Below, in pieces: positions 46,287 through 58,418 of a stretch of DNA of 64,000 bases. The position numbers and the translations under genes are program-made. The stretch comes from Talinum fruticosum (lineage: Eukaryota > Streptophyta > Magnoliopsida > Caryophyllales > Talinaceae): the NCBI GenBank assembly GCA_021018815.1, contig JAITYX010000089.1, positions 186,001 through 250,000 on the forward strand. The letters run 5' to 3'. How positions within the stretch are numbered: the first letter of the stretch is position 1; the number at the start of each line of letters is the position of its first letter. The notes under the pieces are model-generated. The model ran no database searches. It saw only the letters and a list, made by a program, of their open reading frames with translations, and was not told the origin of the DNA.

Positions 46287-47743
46287 CTAATTAAGGTTGT
46301 AAATTTTTTTGTTGTTATTGGAGAAGAAATTAGAAGATTCAAACAGTGCCTTAGCGTTCATCTCCCGCTCGAACCTCCAGATATAATTCAACCCAACAAG
46401 CAGCTCTGTAATGGCGGCTTCGGTCTTCTCCTGGTTGGCGAAGAACAGGGTTTGTAGGAGGAACACATTGTTCGATTTCGGGATCAGGTTATGGTGCTCG
46501 AAGCTTCTCTCGCTTTGCCATTTTATCATGTTGTGAGCCAATGGCGCCAACCACGCCAGGATCCGAGAAAGCGCGTCTCTCCACTCGCCGGCCAGGACTG
46601 GGTCGGTCGCCGAGAAACCCACCCCTTTCAGCCGGGCTCGGAGGGCGGATCGTATGCTCCGAGGGAGCATAGCGTAGACGTCCTCCCTGGCGTCGAGCCC
46701 CACTAGATGTGGGGCTTTGATCATCTTCTCTAATACTATGATTAAATTGGCGTAGTGTAGAGCCAGCGCTGCTGCGCCCAGGGTGTTCGCCGCGGGCTTC
46801 AACGCCTTCGTTCTACTCTCCAACAAGCCCTTGATGTTTTTCTTCGTCGGGTTGTTGCTGTCGGGTCGGGTCAATGGGCCTGATACAAAGAGGCAGTTGG
46901 GGATTTGGTTGGGGTGGTTTCCGAGATCTGACGAGGGAAAGACTGTGGCCGATCCGGCGGAGGCGGAGAGGCTCCGGGGAAGCACCGTCGGAGGGAGAGG
47001 GAGAGGGTAGTAGCTATGGCCGATTCCGAAAACGAGCTTGATTCGGGCGAGGATGGTGAAGATCAACCTCGCTAAGAGAAGAACAGCCGAATCGAAGCTC
47101 CGATTCCAGAGGGATTTTTCTCTCACATACTTGACCTCCTGCTTTTGCCAAACGATTTTCTGCTGTACATCCAGAAGATTCTCTTCCCTCCCTGGGCTCT
47201 TCTTCTTGAGGGAGTTCTCGAGCAATGTGAGCTCCTCCATCTCGCGGTAGAGGGCGGAGGTGGCGGAGATGAGGCGGTCAGCGCGGCGGACGAGGGCGTC
47301 GATGTCTTTAGGGGAGGAGGCGGCCCAGCCGTGGAGGTCCCGGCCGGCGTTGGCGAAGTGGTCGAGACAGTCGGGGAAGGAGCGGAGGGCGGGGTCGGAG
47401 CAGCGGCGGCAAAGGCGGGAAGCAGCCGCGGAGATGAGGCGGAGGGTGTGGAGCATCTCGGCGGAGGCGAGGGTGAGGAGGAAGGAGTCATCGGAGGAGA
47501 CGAGCTTACGGACGCCGTCGAGGCCGGAGACGACGTCGTTCTTGAGGCGGACGATGGAGGCGTCGGAGAGAGAGTGGTGGAGGGCGAGGAGCTTGGAGAG
47601 GAGGCCGGCGATCTCGAAGGCTAAGACTCCGAGGGGGTGGACTTGGAAGACGGTTTAGCGTGGAATTTAGTAGTTGCAGGGTTGATAAGCTTGTGGGAGA
47701 TTTGGGTTTTGAGCTTGCTGAGCCATGTCTGATCTCTCGCCAT
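46287..47743 (-). CDS. DUF3475/DUF668 protein (PSK SIMULATOR-like), one apparent frameshift
   Basis: The start ATG at 47743 gives MARDQTWLSKLKTQISHKL. After about 35 codons the frame needs one extra base in the C5 run at about 47634-47638. It then continues as LGVLAFEIAGLLSKLLALHH (DUF3475), through SAEMLHTLRLISAAASRLC, a middle charged helix (EMEELTLLENSLKKK), and a C-terminal DUF668 (NTLGAAALALHYANLIIVLE ... AREDVYAMLPRSIRSALRAR). The corrected length is about 485 residues, normal for the shorter members of this plant family. Relatives such as Arabidopsis PSI1 affect growth and phytosulfokine signalling; this gene's own role is not known. It appears to be intronless. A CT-rich leader precedes it (about 47745-47920). 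Since the rest of the gene is clean, the shift may be an assembly error. Confidence 0.85.
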
Positions 47744-47749
47744 TGATGA

Positions 47750-47925
47750 GAGATTAGAGAGAGAAAGAGAAGATGGAGAGGAGAGAGAGGAGGGAGGAGG
47801 TGGAAGGTCGTGGGGTGTGTTGAGAGGGCTACAAATAGGACTGTAATTGAGGAGAGAGAAAGAGAGGGCCACTACTGGCAGTGGTAGTGATGAGAGAGAG
47901 AGAGAGAGAGAAGGCACATGCACGA
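47750..47925 (-). promoter_or_regulatory. CT-rich 5' leader with (CT)n microsatellite
   Basis: On the minus strand this stretch is almost all C and T, including (CT)11 at about 47890-47911, ending just before the ATG at 47743. Pyrimidine-rich leaders of this kind are common in plant 5' UTRs. An open frame upstream and in frame with the ATG (to 47923) exists, but its residues are low-complexity. Confidence 0.55.
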
Positions 47926-50016
47926 AGAAAGGGGGCGTGAAGGAGGCTGCAAAATACGCAAATGGAAGGATGGGTGGAGGGAGAGGTGACTTTCATTTCT
48001 CCTTTTTTTTAGTGCCTTCTTTTTTCTTAATTTAGTTTAATTTTTTCAATTTGGCAAATTAATTATTATTAATCTTAATCTTGGATGTGTAATCAGTAGA
48101 CGGTAATTAATTAGGTCTAGCAAGAGCGTGGAGTCTGCTTAATCGTGCCCTTTTTCCTCCTTTCTCTTCACTAACCACATAAAATTCTTTACAAATTATA
48201 TTAATTATACTGATCATCTAAAGATATGAAAAATATCAATATCTTAAATTTAATGAACTCAATTAAACTAAATATAATTCATTAAATTATAATTTAATCC
48301 GAGTCTGAAAAAAGACGGGTCTCGGTATATAAGAAAATGATGAAGAGGGGATCAGCTAGGCATATGGCATCATGTGCACTAAAGACAAAAAAGATGATCG
48401 ATCTTAACAAAGACCCTCGTGTGTAGCTTCACTCACTCATTCACTATGCAACCCAATAACATTTTACTCTTCCCCATATCAGATGTGTCCATTTGCATCT
48501 ACCATTATACTTTTTTTAATTATTATTATTTATTAATAATATTTTGTAATAATACATTTTCTCTCTGTTTTATAATTTTTTAAATTATGAAAAAATATCA
48601 TAACATATATATGATTGGATAGGTGGGAAAAAGGGGGAAAGAAGAGAGAAAGTGAGAGTTGAAAATTGAAATGAAAAGCAAGTGAATTGGGTAAATAGGG
48701 AATGGTAAGATAAGAATGATGGGGAATGCTGCAAAGGATGGCTACAAACTTTACCAAAACCCATGATCGTAATGCTTCTTTCTTCGTATAAACCGTATAT
48801 TATATGAAAAAATATAGAGAGAGAAGGAGGGGGTGGTCCAAAAATGCTCATGTCTATGATATGTCTGCTCATGCGCCAATGCCCATGTTCATCATCTCTA
48901 AGCCTGTATTTTTGATTAATTATTGGCACCATGCGTCCTCTCTCTTTCTCTCTCTCTGGTCAAACAATCAAGTAAGCTAAGTACCCAATATTAGCCAGCA
49001 TAAGTAATGATTAAAAGGGGTTTTACCCACTTTTTCTTTCGAATAATCTGGCAATCAGTGTCATATTCTCATCGCATGTGAACACTCTCATTATTAATCC
49101 CCCATTCCCATATTAGCTGCTTATCCGGTACTGAATATCACTTCTTTTAATAACTTTTCCTGTTTACACCTTTACAGTTTCTTACAAGTGTTTATAATTT
49201 TTTATAACTAATTTTACAACTATCTTACAATATATTATAGAAGTATATGTATTGTAGAAAAGAAAGATTAAAATTTGGAAAAGGGGAAAAGAGAAGAAAA
49301 ATAAGAGAAGAAAAAAGAAATTTGTGCAGAAGAAAAAATGGAAAAAGGGAGAGAGAAAGATCTTTTGCTTGCGAAAATATGAAGCTTTTGCCTCGCAATG
49401 GAAAGGCAAGGAAGAACGTCCTTTGTCCACTTGTCGGTTTATGGATTGACATCCACTCTATTTTTCCATCACTCTGCCTCCATTATTTTTCTCCTTTTTT
49501 TTATTTCACAGTTTACAAACAACCTCTATCTGGATTTGTTTTTTTTTTATAATAAGGAGAGAGAAATAAAACATTAATTCTTGTGTAAAATAAATAATAT
49601 GTTTATTCAAAAAATATTATTTTTAAAATTATTGTATATGAGTATTTAAATAAGTTGAAATAAGTTGTAATGATTAATTATTATAATTGTCATAAGCTTA
49701 AAGGAACTGCAGTAGTTAGATTTTATATATTTAATAAGTTAAAATGATCTGAAATCATATGAAATGATGATATAAATATTAGTCTAAGTATTATGTACAA
49801 ATATAGAATTAAATTATATATTGTCGTGTGTTTATGATGCTCATGAAATAAGACTTCCCCTAATAAATTATGATCGATTTTGCTACTTGTGACAAATATT
49901 TGATTTTACGGTTTTTTCGAGAAAAAAAATCTAACTTATAAAGCTCCTACAATGTGTGTTTCTACTTTCTAGAGAGAGAATAAATTGACATTTTAAGAGA
50001 CTATAGGATTTGATTT
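47926..50016. other. AT-rich spacer, no gene seen
   Basis: Promoter side of the DUF668 gene followed by intergenic sequence. There are purine-rich and pyrimidine-rich runs (48595-48660, 49250-49365). The open frames there (48533-48932 and 49182-49552) are low-complexity. 'tttataattttttataacta' at 49192 recurs at 54750, hinting at an old dispersed repeat. Confidence 0.4.
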
Positions 50017-50049
50017 AATAAAATAAAATAAAATAAAATAAAATAAAAT
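50017..50049. repeat. (AAATA)n microsatellite
   Basis: About six and a half AAATA units in a row. Confidence 0.9.
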
Positions 50050-53000
50050 TGAAAATGTGTATGTGTATAATCGACAATGCATGTATTTCTCCTTTCGATT
50101 AATTATTGGGAAAAGAAGCCCTCCAACCCTCTTTGATCCATTATATAAATAAATATACTGTATTTCTCACACTTTTGTTAACGTGTCAGCTTGTGATTGG
50201 TTAACATGAAATCTAATAGATTCTTGATTTCCTCTAAATTTATCCTTGGAGTTAATAAAATTTATCAACTATTGTTGTTATAATGATTCGGAGTTTTATC
50301 GTTGGATGATCATCGATATGTAAGAACAATTTTATTGTAAATGTTTATGAAAAAATTTACCGCTTGCTATGCTATGTCTTAGTGTAATAACAGATGTCTA
50401 ATAAATTTTTTATTTTTATTGAGACCGTAAAATATACACTCGTCAAAATTTTACGTTATAAACCAAGATATAAATTAAATTTAAGGAATTAACATACAGA
50501 TATTAAGAAGATTATGTGTGATCTACAAATAATTGTCTTTTTATCTAAGTGCAATGAACCAATCCATGTGACTAAAATTTTTATAAAAAAAAAAAATTAA
50601 AGCAATGCTTGATCTGGTCAATTACACAAAATCTTAGAAAAAAGAAGATTATGTATTACTTTGGGTTCGGTGATATTTATTTAATTAGTTGTCATATCAA
50701 AAAAGATACTCCTATCCTACCGAGTATCTAATTTAGTTTAAATAAATAAATCTAATTTCTTGACCTAATCCTGCATTATCTCCAATTATTTCTGCGTAAA
50801 ACATGTCATGCATATATATGCATGGTAAATGGTAAATGTTCAAAATTATATAAAAAATAGAATTTATTTATGTTTATATTCGTTTATGGTTTTTTTTTTT
50901 TGTTTGTTCATATTTCTTTTTATGTTCATTTATTTTCATTCATTTTTATTATAATAACTTATTTCTTTTTGCTTATGTTATTTTATGTTCATTTCTTCTC
51001 TTTTATATTTGTTTTTGTTATTTTATATTCGTTTCTATTTATATTTATATTTATATTTATGTGCGTTTTGTATGTAATTTTGAATATACCTAAATGCACA
51101 AAATTTTTAAAAAACTTCTTTTAGAAGCATTTAATTTTTAAAAAATATAGTTTTTTAAAATTTATAGTATGGATGTTACGTACGTTATTATTGTATCATT
51201 TCAATATTCATATATAAAGGTTGTTGATATTTTTGTTTCTTTTAAATTTTTTTGTTCATAAGAGTAACAAAGGACTCGTACAGTATAATGGGGATGATAG
51301 AATCGAATCCGACACTTAATGTAGTTAGAACCTCATTTTTATCTGCTAGACCAAGACTTCATTCATATTTAACATGTTTGATGAAAATAAATGGATATTA
51401 TAATATATTATGATATTAATTTAACCCAAAGTTTTGATTGATAGTTAAGGTTAATGAATATGTTTTTCAATAACAGTTATTGCATTTAGCTATTTAGATA
51501 AATTTAATTTTGAATTATTCAAAATTTATATCATGTTAATTATTATTATGAGTGTAGAAGCAACACCGTAAAAAAACATTTTTAGAAATAACATAAGTTT
51601 CATCAAAAAATTAAAATACGATTTTTTTCTAAATTATATACGTGTGTTATAATTTATCTATTAAAAAACTATGGTATATAAAAAACACAAAAACTACTAT
51701 TTAACAAAGTGGTGTTTGGGTAGCCATTATCCAAAAGTGAATAAGCAATCGTACAACCAATACAACTTATGTACGAAATAGTTACATTAAAGAGCTCAAC
51801 GAGAGAGAGAGAGAGAGAGAGAGACAATAATTCTATTATATTTGATAGTTTATAGCAATATATAATATATGATGTCCCTCCTTGAATAGTCTAAAGTCAT
51901 TGTATTATTGTTAGTATCAATTACCTACTTTCTTCGAAGTTAAATAAAAATTATAATCTATTTCTGTTTTCTGTTTGTTTTCGTTCATTTATCTTAATTT
52001 CTTCTCTTTTCTATTACTCGCTTACGTTTCTATTTTTATTTATATGTGTTTTGTATGTAACTTCGAACGGAAAATACAAGAAAATTATTGAACATGATAT
52101 TGTTAAATGAAAAAGATAACCTAAATTTTCTTCTTTTTTTTCAATTATTTTTGGTCATTTATTTGCATTTCACTTCTTATCGTCTCTATAAGTAATACAC
52201 AATCATCGGTAAATTATCTTCCGAGTTAAGTTGTTAAGAACGGTTTTTTTTTAAAGGTTGAATTAGTTTATATAATGCATATATAATACTATTATTTCAT
52301 TTGTGCATAATTACATGAGATCAATGTGCCTTTTCAACTTAGAATTAACCACAAACATAATTAAGTGAGATCAACAAATTGCCTAGCTAGTTGACATAGA
52401 TATAATGATGAACTTGTGGTTCCATGTATGAAAGCTTAGAGAAATTCCTTAAAATAATAAAGTCAAACGAAAAAGTCAATGATATTATAACTTGTACATG
52501 CATGTCATCTATCTTGACCAAATAAAAACAAATAGTAAGCTCTATGTATATGTAGGCCAATAATCACACACACACTCATGCTCTTTGAACAACCCAATAA
52601 AAACTATGAGCCAACCATTGCTTGCCACAGTGCCACTACATCCACATCTCACATATAACTCCACATAGAGGAAGAGGGGAGGAAAAAAAAATCATAACTC
52701 ATTTTGAAATTTAGGGCAAGATAGAATATAATGGCCACTAGATCAACCCCATTGTGTTTGAAACATTTTTCATGCATATGTTGGCAACAAATTGAAGAGC
52801 CATCCAAAGGGGTAAGTGCCAAATACTAGGTCTAGAAGAAGATAGTGTTTGGTGAATGTGATTGATTTTGATTTCCAATATATAACCCCTTCTAGATTAT
52901 TAGAAACATTGTATGATTAGGAGATTTCCATTATTATCGTTTGTTATAGTCTTCTGTTCGTTTCGTAATTTATTAATTAATGGGGTTTTGCTTATATATA

Positions 53001-53397
53001 TATTCGTGTCACACTCAATTCACATACTTTATGAATTGGTATTTTCCCTCTTATGATATGCCACAGATAAGTTAGGTGTGATCATTTGTGGCACATTATA
53101 TTCAAGATAATATCCGATCATTTTTGTTGTTCTGTTATTGGACCAGAATGGGTGGATAAAAGGTCGCATTTGAAAATCTTAATATCCTTTATACTCGTAC
53201 AATACTATTTACGAGTTGCATTTAATACAATGAATATGATTAAAAGGTGCGATAGATACTCTTTAGGTAAACCTTATTTTTCTGAGAGTTTTTTTTTTTT
53301 TTGAAGGATAACAAGGACCTTTTAATAAATAATTATATGACATCGACATTCAAAATAAATAAATAAATAAATATATATAAAGATTCTCAAAGAACTT
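50050..53397. other. AT-rich spacer, no gene seen
   Basis: Very AT-rich. It holds (GA)12 at 51801-51824 and T-rich tracts. The open frame at 50870-51124 is a phenylalanine/isoleucine translation of T-rich DNA. A word pattern 'tgctagaccaagacttcat' at 51346 resembles degraded tRNA-like SINE ends but is too short to call. The spacing between words 'gtttttgttattttatattc' and 'tatttatatttatat' (51010-51060) also recurs weakly at 51965-52050 and, inverted, at 56455-56600, suggesting a decayed repeat. Confidence 0.4.
51801..51824. repeat. (GA)12 microsatellite
   Basis: Uninterrupted GA dinucleotide run. Confidence 0.95.
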
Positions 53398-53399
53398 AA

Positions 53400-53447
<48 letters not shown>
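53398..53447. repeat. (ATT)16 microsatellite
   Basis: Run of ATT units. On the minus strand it gives the polyasparagine stretch of the open frame at 53350-53595, which I do not regard as a gene. Confidence 0.95.
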
Positions 53448-53448
<1 letters not shown>

Positions 53449-56400
53449 GAAGGAAGATGGAGACAAATATAAATAGAATAGGGAGATTTTTAAGCAATTG
53501 AGCAGAAAATAGAGGAGAAGACAGCTAATGGCGTAGAGAAAAATTAATTGAGATGGGGGATAATATAATTTTGCTTGCTTTCTTGCTTTCGCCACTCTGT
53601 ATTTATATATATATGAAAATGAATGAATAATAAGAATATAAATGGCTTTGGTTTATTTTTATAATTTATTATTTTATTTTGATTATTTGGGCATTGAATT
53701 GATGTGTATGTGACCTGCCCTGCATTTGCTACCGACATTGACTTTCTATCCACTCCACCGCAATGGATAGATCATCAAGTCAAACATTTATGTAACATCA
53801 CTAAAAGTCAAGTCCACTAATTTTTACCATTTTTTTAACCTCGGGTTTATTTATAACGAGTACAAATAATTAATTGGTACATTTAAGATAAAAGAATTAT
53901 ATCTTTATAAATTAATAGTAGTTCGATTTTGATCAAGAATAAATCAAAGTTCCTGCAAAAGAAACCCGTAAAGATTAACATCGACAACTCAAGTTTAACT
54001 ATCGGATTAAATTGATTTATTATGTAATCTTGTTTTTGGATGCCTAAAAATTGAAATAGTCAAAGTAAAAGAGGCACTAAAAACAAGTGGAGTGGTGCGT
54101 GAGAAATTAAGGTTTATAATCCATTATTAGTTGAAGAAAAATGAGAGTCTAGAATGTTCCAATAAGTCTAAACTCCTTGGATTTCAGTCATCCTCTATAA
54201 TCATTTCTGGTTTTACAAAACTAATTACCATGTTTATGCTTAATAATTAAGTCAAGAGAATTTTGAGAAGCTTTATGTGAAAATATCTATTTATAAAAAT
54301 ATACACACAAAAAAAGGGTCACTTACAAAAGTATATATGTACTCCCAAATATACATATATTTTTCTCAAGATTAATTTAAAGTGTAATAAATTTAAAGTT
54401 CATAAAATTCACATAAAATCCCTTCTAAGCAATATGCTTCATACTTTCAAAAAATATTTTAAACTAATATCCTTAACCTAAATTTAAATTCTTTATGTGC
54501 CCTTTTATGACATTCAAAAAATATATAATTTTATAGACATAATATTTATGTACAACTTTTAATACATTAATAATCTTAGTTTTCACCACCTAATAAAATG
54601 GAAAATAGTCCATTCTATCTTTGAAAAATAATAACTCACTACAGTTATGAAATTATATTCGAAATAATTTAGATATTATTTCATCTCGTTTTTAATTCTG
54701 ACGTCTTATAACTCCGCTCAATTTCTTACAGCTACTTATTTATAATTTTTTATAACTAACTTTACAATTATTAACAGTTTCTTACCACTGATCGATTTAG
54801 GTATTTGAAAAGTACCAAAGTATTAAATATAAGAATAAGTTGATGGGGCAAAACTCAAATTACTAAAAGTAAGAAGTTGAAGAGTATCATATTACACGGG
54901 TTGTGGAGAGAGGGATGAAGGCCGACAGTGATTGTGCATGAGCAATCTCAGGCCACCCGTGTGGGGGCATAAATTTTAAGTGCTAATGTCTTTTGGAAAT
55001 TTTAAATAATTTTTTTTATAAGAAAAATAAAAGATTTAAAGAGTTGTGAATTAAAAAGGGTGCTTTGGAGGTAATTAAATTAAGGGGGATTTGAGAGGGA
55101 AGGAGGGTAATGCTAATGTTTCACTTTATATCAACATTCCTTAATGAATGTTGGTCCCAAACTCCTCCAACCATACCAACCACCTTCTCAATATATGTTG
55201 CCCTTCCAATTTTTTTCTTTTATTTTGCAATTATGGAATTTAGAGTTATTTATTTTCTTTTACTCGATATAATTTTATTAAATATATTAAAATTAACTTA
55301 CAAATTTAAGAACCGAACTACTATATCAAAGGGTTAAAGTAGTTGATAAGTTTGTGGAGAATCATCTGCTCCAAATGCAGGTACGCCTAAAGCTAACAAG
55401 AAAGAATGCGAAATTCAAATAAGTATGTTTCACAGTCCAAATATGAGATCATTACATTTCACTGTTTAACATAATAGAATACAGTTTTATATCATTCGGT
55501 AATTTTCAGAATCAATATCGAGTAAAAAGAACAAACTTTATGGATTATCCATTTTTATTTTTTCATAATCGAAAATCAAATTTTGTTAATATTATTGTTG
55601 CCCACCTTAGTTGGGCATGCTTATTGATGGGTTAACTGTCACGTGTGTCAGCACTCATCATCCTCGTTCTTGTTGAGTGTATTATGCATACAAATCCTAA
55701 TCATTACATCACGCGCACGTGTTCTTTAATAGTGTTGTTCGCCTGATTTTCTTTTTTTTTTGGTTGGATTTTATTTTGTTTTGATAATTGTGTATATATA
55801 TATTGTAGTAATTGAGTTGGTGTTTCAATTGAGAAATTTCGTGGTATTTTCCCTTTTTTAAAAGTACTTGTCGTATTATCTAAGGCATTTTGTGCACCTT
55901 TTTTTTTTTTTTTTTGACAAAATATGGAAACAAATTTCATAAACAAAGTATGAAAACAAAGAGCTTTTCTCAAGTAACTATATTCCTTTCTTATTATGGT
56001 GGGCTTGAAAGTTACTATATTTTTCGTCCAAAAGCCAACGGACAATAATTATGAAACATCCGAGAAAATATGTTCAAAATAAGTTATGACAAGGTACAAA
56101 TAATATCATAATGTATAAAATCGGGTGTCGTCTTACCTCGATAAGTTAAAGGTTATGAATGTATATTTTAGATCGTGAATACTCCACCCATTATCAATTG
56201 GTTCTGGATGCAATTTAATAGGCTTCTATATATTCCTTGCTTGATTCAAGTCTATTATTTGGTATGGTATCAAAACTACGTGTACTCTATCTTACTGATC
56301 TTCTTGATATCTATGGGTGTCAACAAGCAACTCTTAAAAACTTTATCGGTTGAGATAACTGAAGTCCACCACATTAAGTTAAGTTAATTATATTAACAAA

Positions 56401-56780
56401 TAAAATCTTTAAATGATTGGGCATGTTCGAACTTACATATAAAACGTACATAAAGAAAACATAAATAGAAACGAACATAAGCAAACATAAAAGAGCGAGA
56501 AATGAATATAAACAATCGAAACGAATATAAATAAGTTGTTAAATAAAATGAATGAACATTAACGAATATAAAAGAACATAAACTAATATAAAACATAAAC
56601 AGATTCTATTTTTCATGTAAAGTCGAACATACCCTAAATACACTACACTACCCTACACTATTGGCACCAAAAGAGATTGCACAAATATTTGATTATTGAG
56701 GGAAGAACATTAAATGATAGAATGGGCAAATGCAACTGCCATAAAGTTGAAACGCGGGAATCTTATAATCACAAAGTGAA

Positions 56781-56813
56781 AGGTGTCCCTCTCCCTCTCC
56801 CTCTCCCTCTTCC
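56781..56813. repeat. (CTCCCT)n microsatellite
   Basis: About five CTCCCT hexamer units. On the minus strand it gives the EGEGEG run in the open frame at 56693-56884, which is not a supported gene. Confidence 0.9.
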
Positions 56814-57410
56814 TTAATTATTATTTGAACGACACAAATCTGTGGATAAAATAGTAGAAGCCAACCTAACCACTCACACCACACAAAAAAGGGGTCTCTA
56901 ATGGTGACATTTGAGGTTTAACCAAAATCATCATTGCTTTGCCCTTTGATTAATAATCTCAATTTGGTCCTACCCACCCACATCAACCTGTCATCAATTT
57001 TTTCAAATATCAAACCCAATTAAAACTCCCTCTTTCAGGCACTTATATTACATATATAAGCTGTACAAAAAGATGATATCCAACAAGATAAGGCTGAGAG
57101 TTCAAAGTCAATTTCTGACATAATTTGGGTCCCTATGTCTCACTAGCCACTTCCAAGATGCTAATCTTAGCTTCCTCCTGATGGGTCTCTAAAATAGTGG
57201 TAGCAAGATGGTCCTGAATTTGGTAGAATTATAGATTTTGGTTGTCTCGCAGAAAGATTATGTTTGAAAATTTTTTTGACGGAAAATGTGTTTGGTGGAA
57301 ACTTCCCGATAATTTCTTATGGTGTAACGTATATATACTCTTAGGAGTTCTTACCCTCACAAATCACGAACATTTATCACCAGATGTATGTTGTCATGTA
57401 GCTAATTCTG

Positions 57411-57428
57411 ATGCATGCATGCATGCAT
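57411..57428. repeat. (ATGC)4 microsatellite
   Basis: Four and a half ATGC units; self-complementary. Confidence 0.85.
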
Positions 57429-58418
57429 ATGTGACTTGTGATAGTATATACTAGTAATAATATTGCACTCTATGAACTCCCATGGGTATGAACTCATTTC
57501 TTCCGGATTTCATCAAATTACTAATTTTCAAATATTACAAAATAACCCACAAATTAATGGCCAGTGTCACTACATTAATGGCAAGCACCCAATTAATTAC
57601 ATATACATGATTTCATCAGCATGACTAATGCAAAACTTTTAAAAGTTACTAATTATTTAATTAGCTAAGATCACTTGGTATGGGCCCATGATCCGCAGTA
57701 CCAAGCATGAAACATTCACCCTAAGTTAACCACCAAACCATGAACTGAAGCATGCATAGTACATTCTACAAGTCTTCTCCAATGGTATTTCGACATCATT
57801 CTTTGAGGCCAGCAGAACAGCCTCGAATCTCAAGTCGTTTGAGGTAAGTGAGTTTTCAGGTTGATTCAGGCATCAATTCTGATATAATTTTACAATCCTC
57901 CATAAAAATTGGATTCGAGGGCAGTCGTGAAGTGCATACCCTCTCGCATTGCATGGCTTCTCCTGTCCCTGTCGTGCAGACACTCCATACCTAGAGTGGG
58001 CAAATGACATAAAGCATAAACATGTCTCCGAGGCAGTAAAAACTGTAATAGTCCACTCTACAATTAGGGATTATTGATTTGCGAAAACGGATTTTCTTTT
58101 TCCACTAGACAAATGTGATATGGTACAAAACAAACAAATGTACAGAAACTTAACCCTGACCAATTAACGCTAATTCTAAGTAAGACTACTCCTGATCCCG
58201 AATGACTGCATAAATTATCCAGGAAGGCGGCAATGCAACACGAAATCGCCATTTTGACTAAGCTGGGAAATTTGTATCAATATAAACAGATGATCACACC
58301 GTTACATACAAGAGTAAGATACATTTTTCTTGCATTATCATCAGCCATGACCATGGATTTAGCTCTGTTAATGACGACCAGGTTCTCCTGGAAGAGAAGC
58401 GGACTGAAATGGCCACAC

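Larger units (their letters stand above)
53448..58418. other. AT-rich spacer up to the CPSF160 3' end, no gene seen
   Basis: No coding region that I can support. It contains a hexanucleotide array at 56781-56813, (ATGC)n at 57411-57428 and poly-T tracts (53288, 55897). Short open frames (55110-55337, 55704-56045, 56175-56387, 57242-57454) have no domain and AT-biased composition. The last few hundred bases before 58419 are the likely 3' UTR and terminator of CPSF160 (minus strand). Confidence 0.4.

Noticed and set aside
47145..47658. Long plus-strand open frames opposite the DUF668 gene
   Set aside because: They are GC-rich antisense shadows of a conserved coding region on the minus strand.
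53350..53595. Open frame with a polyasparagine run
   Set aside because: The run is an (ATT)n microsatellite and the rest of the frame is AT-biased with no domain.
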